A stretch of DNA of 64,000 nt from Anticarsia gemmatalis (Eukaryota; Arthropoda; Insecta; Lepidoptera; Erebidae), in contig NC_134749.1 in the NCBI RefSeq assembly GCF_050436995.1, positions 13,658,001 to 13,722,000 on the forward strand. Direction: 5' to 3'. A program made the translations under genes and the position numbers. Shown here in pieces: positions 48,175 through 60,308 of the stretch. A model generated the notes under the pieces. The model did no database searches. It saw nothing but the letters and a program-made list of their open reading frames with translations, and had not been told where the DNA came from. Position 1 is the stretch's first letter, and every line of letters begins with the position of its first letter.

Positions 48175-49439
48175 TATTATAAGCCTATTCCAACCACAAT
48201 AATATCAGTGGATGTCCAAATATTTGAGAACACATCGCGAAGGGTTCATAAAACAGTATCTTATTTGTACAACGTGTTTGTTCATTCCATTACGATGAGA
48301 GATCATGAAAGGTTTGTTTTAATGTCTCTTTGGGACTGTGGTTGATTCTTGATAGAAAATAATTGAATTATATGTATATCAGTTGTTTATTTGAAGATTT
48401 TTAACATATATTGGATATAGCCTAAATTATAATAAATTTTTCAGCATTATTTAGTATTATGTTTTAAAGTCTGATTGCTACTTTGTGGTAAAGACAAGGC
48501 AATGAAGACAAATCTGCTGTGTATACGACTTCTCCGATTTTTGTCTGTTTCAATTCCGTAGCGTGCATCATTCAATTCAAAAATATACTTGTATTTGCTT
48601 AGTGTATAGTACACAAACGATAAGTAACTATAAAGCCCTTCGGCCGTGTATGATACCAGAGCTTGGTAACCAGTATCATACGGTTAGGAGAGAGAAAAGC
48701 GACAATAAAAAGAGATGTAGAAGAAAAGTGCGTGTCACGGATATGAAACAACAACGACGTCTTTTCATTCCATCACCAACACTCCACTCTCACTCTCCTT
48801 TTTTTTTCTTATCAGCAGTTTTCTGTCGTATGCATACACACAACAGACTATTTGATTTATTACTATACTTATGATCCAGAAGCGTTTTAAGAAATGTTTG
48901 CTATACTATGAAACGTTTTATAACATAGCTCGCAATTTCAGTTATTTTTCTAATAAAACACGCAATTTCTAGCAAAAATGTTAGTCTACCAATAAAAATA
49001 CGTTTTCCTCAATATAAAGGTTTATTTCTATGTTATTACCGGCTATTAAACGTCCCTGAAGCAACAGGTAAAGGTCAAGTGCGAGCCGGGATTTTTGTAT
49101 AACAGAACTTGATAATATTGTAGTAAAAAGATTTTCATGGATACGATCATGTACCTATATGTCACTGGAAATAAGGTAAAAATATTTGTTTTGAAAGATT
49201 GCTAAATATATTTTTTGGGTAATTAATAACGTCACTTGCGCCGTTTGTAATATAGAAAAACTGTACCAAGAAACGAATAATGTTACGTTATTTTAAGTAC
49301 AATAGACTCGCCCACTATTACGTAGGAATTGTAAATGTCCAAACGTGGGTGTATTTTAACGCCTCTGCTTACAACGTTGGGTAGAAAAGGCGTAATATTA
49401 TGTCTGTATGTCTTATAAATACTCGATTCATTTAATTAG

Positions 49440-49720
49440 TTTAATCCATTAATGTCCCACTGCTGGGCAAGGGTCTCCCCCCGTAATGAAGGAGGGGTTA
49501 GGCTTTGAGTCCACCACGCTAGCCCATGCGGGTTGGGACTTGGCATACCTTCAAGAACTGTTCTAAAGAACTCTCAGGCATGGAAGGTTGCATCACGATA
49601 TTTTCTTTCACTGTTGTAACAAGTGATGAATAATTCTAATTGACACACATAACTGGGAAAATGCATCGGTGTGGGAGTTGCAACTTAAACCATTCGGCAA
49701 TTGCTGCTCTGCTCTGCCAA
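49440..49720 (-). repeat. tRNA-derived SINE, family S2, near-complete minus copy
   Basis: From AATGTCCCACTGCTGGGCAA through GGAGGGGTTAGGCTTTGAGT, ATGGAAGGTTGCATCACGAT and TCGGTGTGGGAGTTGCAACT to ATTGCTGCTCTGCTC, it is the reverse complement of S2, including the promoter end. Confidence 0.85.
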
Positions 49721-52700
49721 AGTAAAAAAGTTTTTATTAATAATTACACATAAATTACAGATTACTTACTTTATCTTTGCGTAAAAAGTGCCACTAAAAT
49801 ACTCCGACATGGAACGGGACGTCATGTCTTTTGTCGGCACCTATTATACACTTGTATAAGTGTTCACTGGTTTGAACAGATTTCCAATGATGCGGGAATA
49901 AGAAATGGTAGAATATAATAATAAGTTATTATTATTTATTACATGGCAACAATAGATATTAAATCATATTATTAGGTATTTTGGTATAAAATAGTGATGA
50001 ATTGCTGTTGATAGACGCGGTCAGGCATTGCATGGCTTAATTGATGTTGCAATTTGTTCTGGCCAGGTTGCAGGCATCTCGTTTGACATTGACAAAGTTT
50101 ATTTGCTTTTATCGTGAAAATAAGTATCGTTTTTGCCTAATTAAAATATTTTATATATTATAATCCTTCTTTTTTGTCTAGGTGAACTTACGATTTTTAC
50201 GATTCTTAACTTAAGGCCCGCGATATGACATTACTTTGAAATGGCGTAGTTGTCGAAGAGAAGAGTATGATTTAAATATTAAACTACATCAAGCATAAAA
50301 CAAATTCCTACCATAAAATAGAGTTATCACAGCAAAAGCCAATAAGGAACATCTATAAAATGTCTAATAAAAATGTTATTTAACATAAAACTGATCCAAT
50401 ATACATAACGTATAATGTTATAAATCCCACTAAAACATTCAATACCAGTTGTAGGAGATAAACAGCGAACGTGTTGATGCTGGAACCAAAGTATATAATT
50501 CAGTACGGAATTCTAATAAACTTTATTCTCAAATTTTACTGGCGATAAACTCTTTATTTCGTTTTTTATCAATAAAATAGCGTTATACGAATCAAATTTT
50601 GATTTAGAGGATCATGTGATTTTTTTATTTGTATGCTTGTAAAAGAGATTTTCGTAAATAAATAGTTATCTTTAAAGTGAATTATTTAATGTAAATCGTC
50701 GGCTGTCCAATACTAGTGTGGAAAAATCACGGGTCTTCTTGCCAATAATAGAGAGGCATTTTTAAGTTTGATTTTTATACGCTTTTCTTAAATGTAAAAA
50801 CTCATCATAAAAGCGTTACACAATAATGAATTTGGCAAGATAAATTAAACGGCTTTTATTATATATATTTATACTGAAATAATAGTTCAAGGGCGAATAA
50901 CATACCCCCGAAAACTTAGTAACCTAAAACGTGGAGCCTACGTACGCGAGGCGTGCGGATGGTGAAGGTATTCAAAACTTAGAATTATGTCACGTCACTC
51001 ACTTGCAGGTTTGTACAGGGGAAGATTTCCTGTTTGCTTTGTCTACTTTTAAAGAGCATAAAGAAAAATCTTAATTATAATGAAATTAAATCATGCATTT
51101 TGAGTCTCTCTACGAAGTAATTATACTGTGTCGTATTCGACGTTTAGCGAAGATTGAAGTTAATGTGAATTTCAAGATTGCGATAAAGATTTCTTCAACA
51201 AAATTCATGTCATTGACCTTCTTTAAAAAACCGTTTGCAATGTTATTCCTCAAAAAGTTCCTTCGAATATTTAATACTATTAAGATTACTTTCTATTGAA
51301 AGTAGCAACTCACGTTAAACACATTTTACGGCTGATTAAGTTTCTTTCTAACCTAAATGGATATGTCGGAATAAATATACTTATTTATGTGAAATAAATC
51401 GTTTATTGAATTTATTTGAGAAGTCAATTTATAGATTTTAAACAGTTTATTGACTCTCTTATGAATAGTATCCAGCGTCAGAAATATAAATACACTTTCA
51501 CGTTTTAAATCGTAAGGCGAACGGCAGGTTTATATGAAGAATTCGTACAGCTTATAAAATGTCATGTTTAGGTTTACTTTTTGTTTTAATTGGTAGCTAA
51601 TATGATAGACAAGCTTATTTTAAAATTCTTATATTTTTAAAAGTTGGGAGGTAAAAGTTATGTCCATTTTTAGAAGCCCCGATAGTTCGCTAAATTGCTC
51701 AGATGCTGTCAAAACCACAATCCAAAACAACAGCAAATTAGCGGATGCGTAGACGTCAGACTAAAAGTGACGTCTCATGAGATTTTAATAAAAATTAAAT
51801 TAATAAGTGGTACAAATTCTGTTACGAAACAACACAAACTTTAAGCTGTACGAAATCTGCCGATCTCCTTTTTTGTATGAAAATATCAATATAATTATTG
51901 TTATTGTTCAACAAACAATATGCAGTGATAGTAAAATAATGATACTCTATAATATAATTAATCTCATTGTACCTTACATTGTACTTTTCATTGATAAAAT
52001 TTACATATAGTTAGCACATTTTGGACGCTGACCGCTAATAAATGTCTTCATAAATAGTAAATGCATAATTTGTTTAAAAATACGCAGCTCAAAGAACTAA
52101 AAGCAGATTCAGAGAAAGAGCACTGCAAAATTTCTGTGAAAACAGTTCCAGCTTTATAATGGCTTGAAAATACGTTTAAGCAATTGTAAGTGTAAACAGA
52201 AAGGCTCTTTGGTAACAATGCTTTTTATTACAATTATATTATTTTTGAATTATTCTTTTGACTTGAAAAGTCATTATAAAACCAGAACGAGATCACTAAT
52301 AGCAGTTTCAAATACTATGTTTCACTTGCCATACACCCACGTCCACGTTTTACTATTAATAATGTTAGCCCCAGTGCGAGCTTATTGCCATTTACCAGGA
52401 ACGTTACCAAACTTTAAACTCTATTGAGAAATATTTCAAATTTGAATAAAAAAATACCAATAGTGTTCTGTATGACAAGATGTATGGATGAGAATGAAAC
52501 AAAGAAAGTTTGTAAGGATCGGACTAAGTGGCGTTCTCTGGTCTCTGTCCACCTCTGTGGGAAAAAGGCGTGATTTTATGTACATAATTATGTAAAACCA
52601 ATAGACTTTCCCTAACCGGGAATTGCACCTGAGACATCATAATCAGAAGTGGGATTAGTTAGTAGTTTATCCAAGTGTACAGAGGCAGTCATTATTTATA

Positions 52701-52829
52701 ATTATTTTTTTACCATATCTCAGGACTATAGAGTCCCGGACATTTGGAAGGCATGCGTGGGCCGAAGCCAACACTAAGAGGCCCTATACAACAGCTTCAA
52801 TATTTAATGTTTATTTTCTATCATTCCAG

Positions 52830-52998
52830 CGTCTAAGAATCGTCCGTGAACGTAAGCGAGTAGCCTGGATCCTACTGCTACTGGCCGTGCTGTTCGCACT
52901 ATGCTGGCTCCCGTACAACATACTACAACTACTGATCGATGTGAACGCAGTACATGTGGAGTCGGTGTCTGTGATGTTGCCGTATACTTTGTTACTGG
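52830..52998 (+). CDS. Class A GPCR, internal exon (TM6, extracellular loop 3, start of TM7)
   Basis: The acceptor is TCTATCATTCCAG and the donor CTGG|GTAAGT. Entry is phase 0 and exit phase 1. It encodes 56 codons plus one base with no stop. The start RLRIVRERKRVAW is the basic loop 3 to TM6 junction. ILLLLAVLFALCWLPYN is a clear TM6 with the class A CWxP switch motif. LLIDVNAVHVESVS forms a short extracellular loop 3 and VMLPYTLLLG begins TM7. Third codon positions are GC-rich compared with the AT-rich flanks, which supports coding. This is the strongest single piece of evidence for a receptor gene. The CWLPYN signature favours a peptide receptor over an amine receptor or opsin, but the ligand cannot be deduced. 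Confidence 0.95.
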
Positions 52999-53263
52999 GT
53001 AAGTTTGTTATACACTATCTTAATAAGAATTGCAGCGACAATAATTTAGAGCAATAACGTACGAGTTAAGTAGCCTTTCGCTAAAAATTGCCATAAAAGT
53101 GTGGCAACTGATGCTGAGCGACGCCGTGTTTTAGAGGGTAGTTAAAAGTTATGTCAAAGGTTTTAGCATGCTGACCACTAGCGATAGGTACGATAAACGA
53201 ATGAATTTTATCTTAACCACAATGACAAGCTCTATAACGACGAAAAATTTGTTTGTCAGTCTT

Positions 53264-53311
53264 AACTATAGAATCATGTTAAACGTAATCGTTTAACATG
53301 ATTCTATAGTT
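53264..53311. repeat. Perfect 48-bp palindrome
   Basis: The 22-bp arms (AACTATAGAATCATGTTAAA then CG, and the exact reverse complement) flank a TAAT spacer. It lies 266 bp downstream of the TM6 exon. Confidence 0.95.
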
Positions 53312-53867
53312 CTATAGTCTTATAATGTAATTTATCAATGTTGACAAACTATTTTATTATTAAATTCATCGCGCATAAGACTTGCTGTGCATTTCAATAT
53401 TATATGCATAAGCTGTAATGGTTAAAAATACTTGGTTACATATTTTATTTATCTCCAAATGCTTTATTTCAATATAAGCGATATTTGATCGACTAGTAAC
53501 ATTTTACGATTGCGTCCACGGTCAACTGTTTCCCTGATCAAAGTCACTTGATGTCGTATTTAATTTTATGATAATTACTATCGGAACACGATCGAGAATA
53601 ATGTGAGTTGAAGAACAAGAGACATTAGGGACAATGTGGCTTGAATACAGATGTTAATAAGTTTCCTTAGTTATTAAGACTACACATATTATATTATACT
53701 TGTGTTATTAATTTAGTCTATGTATATGATATTTACTTATGGCTATAATCCGTGAAACCTAGTAGTTTGATACCGTACAACGTTTAAATAGGTATATTAA
53801 AAGGTTGACCCGTACTTTATCAGGAGTAGAGCCCACTCCTAAAAAGTTTGAGTCATAAAAGTGTATA

Positions 53868-54050
53868 GACTGCCTCCGTGGCGCAGTGGTTTAAGACGCC
53901 ACGCCTCGATTGCCACACGGAACAATTATTTGTGTGATCCACAAACAATTGTTTCGGGTCTGGTTGTTTTATGTCCGTTGATTGTATGTTTGTAAAAGTC
54001 TCCGCGACACATGAGCAATTCTTAGTGCGGGAGTTGTCTTTTTAGCATAA
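53868..54050 (+). repeat. tRNA-derived SINE, family S1, internally deleted copy
   Basis: GACTGCCTCCGTGGCGCAGT GGTTTAAG is intact, but the segment between GCCACGCC and GATTGCCACACGG has lost most of the B-box region. The body and tail follow. Confidence 0.88.
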
Positions 54051-55240
54051 GAATAAGAAAAATAGAATATGTTAAGATTTTCAGCAATATAAATAGTAAT
54101 ATGTTAATTGCATAGAAATAATTGCACCAACTGTACCTGAAGCGAGAAACTGTTAAAGAACTTTTTTATTTTCATTGCTTCTAAATTGTAAGCTAAGTGG
54201 TTTCTTTTTCTTGAAAATACGTAATTTAGTCATGTAGTGTCAGTAGCATCTTTTTCGAATAAACCGTTTAAAAAACTGTTCATTTCTCAAGTAATTTTCA
54301 GCAGCATTCAGTATTTAATGGAATTCCTTCAGTTCGCTCTAGCGTACTCTTCAATACTAATTCAATATCTATAGTCGGCCAGGCGTCTGCATAATCCGCT
54401 TTGCACTCCATTAAATACCAAGAGAATCCATTAAATGGTACCACAGTTTAGTAGGATAATAGTAAATGCTGCTAAGGCGGTAACGAAGGTATAGCAAAAG
54501 CGAAAATCCCTTTTTTTACAGCTTGTTTTTGATTAACGGCAAGTTTCTTTAAAGTAAAATAACAGTCAAAGTACATAATAATATAGGGATAAGTAAAAAT
54601 CAAAGTCTTTTCACGAATTCGCTGATAGTTTTATGAAGAAACAGATTTTCCTTTACTACACAAATAAAAGTCAATAGCTTTAGCTGTTATTTTAGATATG
54701 TATCAAGAAACTAGTGTGTTACTGTTAGTATGACGAATAAATCTAGCAAAAAAATACACAAATAAATGTCTCACTTATGAGATCAAACTTATAATGGTTT
54801 TTATTTTATAACCTCGGGCTCTATCACTACTCCTTCTAGTGCCTTCTTATGACATGTCTATCACCAACACCGCCATAACTTAACTTTGTACGGGCAGGCA
54901 ACTTTAAATCCTTCTTAATTAATAATTATTTAGAACTTGCATAACAGAAACGGAACCTTGATAACCAAGATATTAAGTCGCATTTCACTTATTCCTTTAA
55001 CAACTAAACAGAATCACATAGCTGACGATCATATGCTATTAGTATTAGTTAGTACTAAGATACTTGGTAAAGCTAATTCCAAAGCAAAGCGTTTAGTAAC
55101 TAGTCACCTGACTAAAGCAAATTTAGTGCCTTGAAAACCGCCTTTGAACTGAATACATAAGCCAAGATTCACTAACGAGTGAGCCGAGTAAGGGTTGTTA
55201 CACATGAAAGCCGAGCCGAACAACTACTACATTAGGTTTT

Positions 55241-55279
55241 AACCGAATTCTACTTACGTGAATCGAGTAGAATTCGGTT
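55241..55279. repeat. Hairpin, perfect 14-bp arms
   Basis: AACCGAATTCTACT and AGTAGAATTCGGTT are separated by 11 bp, just before an S1 SINE. Confidence 0.88.
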
Positions 55280-55302
55280 TTCATTCAGACTTTCGTTGCC
55301 TG

Positions 55303-55425
55303 CATCGTCGCCTCGTGGCGCAGTTGTTTAGGTCGCCACGCCGCTACCATTGCGTCGGAAGATCGTGGGTTCAAACAATTATTTGTGCCATTCACAAATG
55401 GTTGTCTTTAGTCTGGTTATACGCG
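55303..55425 (+). repeat. tRNA-derived SINE, family S1, 3'-truncated copy
   Basis: CGCCTCGTGGCGCAGTTGTT, GTCGCCACGCCGCTACCATT, a decayed B box (GTGGGTTCAAAC) and AATTATTTGTGCCATTCAC. It is cut off by the family A repeat that follows. Confidence 0.82.
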
Positions 55426-55429
55426 AGTT

Positions 55430-55545
55430 ATAACCCAGGTAACTGGGTTGTGGAGGTCCGATAAGCAGTCGCTCCATGTATAATCCAGCTGCATCCGGTG
55501 AGATTGGAAGCTGATTCCAATATAGATGAAAGAAAGACTACGCTG
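55430..55545 (-). repeat. Interspersed repeat family A, minus-strand fragment
   Basis: ACCCAGGTAACTGGGTTGTG, GAGGTCCGATAAGCAGTCGC, CAGCTGCATCCGGTGAGATT and GGAAGCTGATTCC are the reverse complement of the first third of 6812-7160. It directly abuts the S1 SINE. Confidence 0.8.
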
Positions 55546-56477
55546 ATGATATTCGATTTGCCGTCCGGCTAGGCCGAATTATGCGGGTCGGAATCGTATG
55601 AAGAAAGCCTTACATGCTAATCTTTCCTTTGAACAAGTCTGTGCCGGAACGTAATTAACTTCATACATGTATGATAATTTTATTTGTGGTTTAGAGCTTC
55701 ATGCTAATTAGGTACTATGTCTAGATCTAGTAAAGTATTACTGTCATTTGGAAGTCTATGTAGCTGTTGTAGGTAATTGGGTTACATGTTCCTTGGATGT
55801 TAGACTTCTTATACGACTTTATAGTGCTGTATAGATATTTGTTTAAAAGATATCGTTTCGTGTTTGTGTTATTTAATAATGATTTCTTTTATATTGTAAT
55901 CGTAAAAGTTTGGACGTTTACTTATAATATAGGATACTCTAATCGGGAGATATTCCACGAATATAGAATAAAGAGTAAGTCTTTAGTTATTCTGTGCAGT
56001 TTGGCATGATCGAATAACAAAGTTAAAAACGTTTACATTTACTATATTCGTCAAAATGAACAAAAAATTTCGTGAAAATCAAAATGTCACGTAAATAGCG
56101 TCTTAAAAAGTTTACCTATATACATTGATGGAGCTACATTTACATTGATGGAGCAATAAAGTGATAAAATTGTATACAGTAGGTCCTAGTAGTTAATAGT
56201 GCATTATTTTGTCATAATCTATTTAAATAAAAATGAAACCCGTTTTCCTTGGTCACGGCATCACGCGCGAATGGCTGGACCAATTGTATTAATTCTTTTT
56301 GTGTTGTATTTGTTATTAAGATTAAAAATATTTGATATTGTATAGAAAAAGGTTCTTACGGAAAAAAATATTAAGAAAATCTCTCAGAAATATTAAAAAA
56401 TAGACATTTAATTTTGCATATTTTAGGCGGTACGAAATAGCAGCTAGTCTCTAATAAATTTTCTCTATCATCCCCAG

Positions 56478-56599
56478 GTCACACGAACTCAGCAATCAAC
56501 CCGATAGTGTACTGCCTGATGACGCGCAACTTCCGCCGCTCGCTGCGCAAGTTGATCTGCCACGATGCGGGTAACATACACTCTAGTACTCATTTCCAT
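56478..56599 (+). CDS. Class A GPCR, internal exon (TM7 NPxxY, helix 8)
   Basis: The acceptor is CTATCATCCCCAG and the donor CCAT|GTAAGT. Entry is phase 1 and exit phase 0. After the split Gly it reads HTNSAINPIVYCLM, which contains the TM7 NPxxY motif as NPIVY. TRNFRRSLRKLICH follows, an amphipathic basic helix 8 ending in a cysteine suited to palmitoylation. Next comes a short polar stretch (DAGNIHSSTHFH). The codons are strongly GC-rich at third positions. A weaker alternative donor lies inside the exon at GCG|GGTAAC and could give a variant tail. The next exon is only 665 bp downstream. Confidence 0.95.
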
Positions 56600-57264
56600 G
56601 TAAGTTTACACAGAGAACAACACTCCGAATAAAATATATTCATTTTGCTTCCAATCTTTTGATTGATTTTTCTTCTTCTGAAATAACCCAGTATTCCGAT
56701 TTTATTCACCTTAAAAAACGAATGTACTGTTGTTTTGAATTAAGCACCATGCTTTTAAATTAATAATGCTACCTTTTGCAACTTTATTTAAATTCTTACC
56801 CGGACGCTTGATTTTTAGAATGCAATTAATATTCTTTTGAATTTTTCAAAATCACTTTTTGATTAAACTTTTAATACACTAATAGAAATGCTGCATTTTC
56901 ACATTTATTTTACAAAAATAGCCCACAAATCTAAGCATTCCATAGCCTTAACCCACTAATATATTTTTAGCTATCAATAAAATAAATCACATCACCCATA
57001 TATTGCAAATAATTAATAGATTAGTTTATATTAAGGAGATAATGCTAACAAATAATTCATGAAAAATATTTCAGATTTTTTTATTAATGTAAATCTTTAA
57101 CATATTACTTTATTGCAAAGCATACTCACTTATATCAAGATATAGAAAAAAATACGTTAAAGTCAACTATGAACATAAACGCCAAAAAATGTATTACAAA
57201 CCTTATTGACTTAACTTAAGGCTTACTTTCCCTATAGCACTTAAGTCTCCATTTCCCATTTCAG
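56600..57264 (+). other. GPCR intron, 665 bp
   Basis: Bounded by GTAAGT and TTTCAG. AT-rich with no repeat recognised. It is the only short intron of the four. Confidence 0.8.
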
Positions 57265-57459
57265 ATGCAAGGCTTACGTCAAAAGTCCAACACGTCTAGT
57301 ATGAGAACCTGTACCACAGTCACATTCAGGAGCAGCAACAACCAGCTCGGAAGAACTGGCACGCCAAGTATGCAGTACGGAAGAGCCAATAGGAATTCCT
57401 CCTTCAGGGATAATGGGTGGAAAGACCATAGGTACCAGAAATCTCCACAATTCTTGTAA
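57265..57459 (+). CDS. Class A GPCR, terminal exon (cytoplasmic tail and stop)
   Basis: The acceptor is TTCCCATTTCAG. The exon enters at phase 0 and is open for 64 codons to TAA at 57457-57459. Its first codon is ATG by coincidence; it is read as an internal methionine. The tail is hydrophilic and rich in Ser, Thr, Asn, Gln and Arg (for example SNTSSMRTCTT, NNQLGRTGT, NRNSSFRD). That suits a cytoplasmic tail with kinase and arrestin sites and contains no further membrane segment. Together the five exons give about 229 residues from loop 2 to the C terminus. Assignment of this last exon relies on the phase match and position. A candidate polyadenylation signal AATAAA lies at 58403-58408. Confidence 0.82.
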   Translation: MQGLRQKSNTSSMRTCTTVTFRSSNNQLGRTGTPSMQYGRANRNSSFRDNGWKDHRYQKSPQFL

Positions 57460-57484
57460 ATAGTGGTCAGCGCTTAATATATTA

Positions 57485-57686
57485 GGTCGGGGAAAAAGTC
57501 TTTTCGCATTGTAGTATGTATGAACTTGTAATCTCTTTGGCTTCAAGAATCACAAATGAGTACACGGTTCAGTAGGTTTCTTTCAGTGAGCTCGTGAGGT
57601 ACCCAAATATCGAGCTTTTTGTGTAGAGAAAAGATTTTATTACAAGTTCGTACATACTTTAATGCGAAAATACTTTTTCCCCGACC
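57485..57686 (+). mobile_element. Mariner-like MITE, copy 2, in the GPCR 3' UTR
   Basis: The left end GGTCGGGGAAAAAGTCTTTT and the right end AAAATACTTTTTCCCCGACC are inverted copies. TA lies on both sides (57483-57484, 57687-57688), the mariner-type target duplication. It is about 202 bp without coding capacity. It begins 25 bp after the GPCR stop codon, so any transcript using a polyadenylation site further down carries it. Confidence 0.92.
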
Positions 57687-59300
57687 TAATATTTATCTAA
57701 GTCGAAAACTGAAATGACTCTCAATTTTAAATGGCGCTTTCGACGAAAGTATATTCGATCTTGAAAGGTATGTGAGTGAACGACGCCTGCTTTCGTTGTG
57801 CTGGTAGAAGATTCGATTCCCACTGGCAACAAATATTAATTATGCGACACATAAATTGTTAGTTTGGGTTTGTTCAGGTCAACAGACTGTTCGTAAAAAT
57901 TGACGCAACACAAGTTTAGCTCTAGTCGATATTGACTACTGCTGAAAGTTGAAAGGCGTTTCAGTGTTTGGCCCTAAGATAATTAATCTAAGGTTAAATA
58001 AGAGAATAAGGCCTGAAGCACACAGGAGTAAAAGTTATTTCCTTAAAACCAAGTCACGCCATCTAGTGATGAGAAGTGCTTGTTAACTTTATAAGTTTAA
58101 GGCTTTCGATAGTATAAAGTAATTTTAAGATAAAGTTATGTTTCATGTAATATAAAAAGCTTATGTTATAAATTATAGGTTTTTAAGTATAATATAATGG
58201 CATTTACATCAAATATGAATCACTACTGTTTTCTATAAGAAACTAATGTGAATTATAATTACTTAAATCATAGTAAACGTACAGCACATTTATTTTAAAC
58301 TAAATAATTATTAGATTGACTAAGAACTTTGTAACTCAGCAACAACATTAGATAAGTTTCCTAAATATAAGCATATTCATGGTTTTAATGTCATTGATGC
58401 ATAATAAATATTGAAAGTAGCTTTGGCTACTTTAGTGTGTATTACGAATTACAAGAATAATTTATTTAAACAAGGCACTATGGTAGAAATAACAAAAAGC
58501 GTCTTCTATACAATTTAGCATTTAAAAGTGATGTATAAAATAAGTTAATTGCTTTAAAAGTCTTTTGAAGACAATTATATTTAAATCTAGTCATATTTCA
58601 GTATTTTCTATTGTAAGTAACATTACAATTTATAAGTACGTTTGACCTAAGATATTATTTCTTTATAAAGTTCACAATTATTAATCATAGATGTCACTTT
58701 CAGCAGTAATATAATGTAAAATAATGCCACCTGTTGATAAATATTGGCACTACTAAGCTCAGTAGCGCTACAAGCGGATATTTGGAGAACTAAGTTGGTT
58801 TCAGGTGTTTTTGAGACCTGGTAAAATGTTTTATTGCTAGAGGGCATAATAGATGAGAGAAGTTTTATTTTAGTACTGAAATCCAAAGTTTAGACACGTA
58901 AGAAAATTATGTGTGAATGTTTGTAGCATTCGTAACCAAATAGTGAAGCGAATGTTTTAATATGTATAATTTAACTTTTGTAAGGATAATTAAATATTTA
59001 TTTTATTTAATTCAGATCTGTATAAAGAACAATGTATATAACTATTATAAAGTCTCAGCTACGATGTGTTTTATTTACTACAATTCCTTTTACTTGTGTT
59101 ACGAAGAGACAGGCATGGACACAAACTTGAGTGGGAACATTCCAAATACTTTTAACACATTGACGTTGGCAAAAATATAGTGATAGCAGTAACTAATTTT
59201 TTTCCCATATTTTAGGTACCTTCACAACTGTATACAAATCTATTTTTAGCCAATAGGCATTTCCGAACAAGAAAATAATAGAAGCTGGTATGAATTGTAT
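57687..59300 (+). other. Probable GPCR 3' UTR and AT-rich flank
   Basis: The first AATAAA noticed after the stop codon is at 58403-58408 (ATGCATAATAAATATTG). It would give a 3' UTR of about 0.95 kb that includes the MITE. No further exon or element was recognised. Open frames at 58647-58886 and 58962-59180 are AT-rich. Confidence 0.35.
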
Positions 59301-59460
59301 CATGTAGCTCTTAGAGCCCTGCTCGCTGGTTACATATCCAAGCATTTAATAATGAAATATAAGTATTTATGTCACCTAACTCACATGGCGACGGTGTGGC
59401 AATGTGACATTTCAATATTAACTGCTTGGATGCAGGGCTGAGGCCGTGCTCTTAGAGGCT
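59301..59460. repeat. Imperfect inverted pair
   Basis: TAGCTCTTAGAGCCCTGCTC and ATCCAAGCATTTAATAATGAAAT recur inverted as ATTTCAATATTAACTGCTTGGAT and TGCAGGGCTGAGGCCGTGCTCTTAGAGG. The match is partial, so this is probably an old foldback or MITE. Confidence 0.5.
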
Positions 59461-60308
59461 GCTTCTATGGTTTTAAACGTACAAATAAGTACCTGTTGCT
59501 CTACCTTACACAAGAGACATTAAAAAGAAATAACTCATTGTATTGTAAAGATAAATAAAAAAATCTTACAAAAGTTTATTAAGCTTATGGTTCTAGGAAA
59601 GGTTGATCAAAAGCTGGAATTTTTCTAGAAATTTAACATACATAGAATGCATATAGTGTTGCAGTATATAAAAGATTTCAACTGATAACACACTTGATTT
59701 AACTCTGTAACATACGACTGAGCACGGATGTATTCATGCATACAATTCTATGATAAACTTGCACGCGCAACGCTTTACAAATGTGACTAGTTGTTACTTG
59801 GAAAATCTTGTTGGTAAAGGAATATTTTCTATGGAAACTGCCTGATAAATGCGACAATACATTTTCGGCCGTTGGCGTCTTAATAGATCATTAAACATCT
59901 AGCTAGACACGTACGCCCAGTTTCACTGCTGTCTCACAAGTTACTGTTAAGTTTTTAAGTCAGAAACCTCATATTTTGTTTTAATGTTGTATTTATCAGA
60001 AAGATAAGTCATATCCAGAAGTATTGACCTAAGCCTATAAATTTTTAAACAAATAATTTTTGATAAAGTTTTAACACTCCGTATATTAGGTATGTTTTTT
60101 ACAACTCTAAGATGAATCTGGCATCGTATTCGCTTCGTACTTGACACAGTGGCCGGCGTATTCTCTGTGAATTATCAAGCAAACCAAAGCTCTATGATGC
60201 ATAACGACAATATTTTTTTTTACAAGTATAGGTAATTAACATGTAACGCAAAAGCTAGAAAACAGGAAAACCATAGAAGCTGCCATAGAACCCAAAAATC
60301 ATTGATGA

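Larger units (their letters stand above)
47622..52829 (+). other. GPCR intron, 5.2 kb
   Basis: Bounded by GTAAGA and CCAG. It contains a Helitron (47985-48174) and a minus-strand SINE (49440-49720). The open frames at 48563-48874, 51093-51299, 51807-52010 and 52164-52427 are AT-rich and show no motif, so I treat them as chance. Confidence 0.8.
52999..56477 (+). other. GPCR intron, 3.5 kb
   Basis: Bounded by GTAAGT and CCCCAG. It holds a palindrome (53264-53311), two S1 SINEs, a hairpin and a family A fragment. 54060-55240 and 55545-56477 otherwise show nothing, apart from a small inverted ATTTAATGGA/TCCATTAAAT pair near 54316 and 54408. Confidence 0.8.

Noticed and set aside
48563..48874. 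103-codon open frame in a GPCR intron
   Set aside because: No motif, poor codon bias and no splice sites in phase with the receptor.
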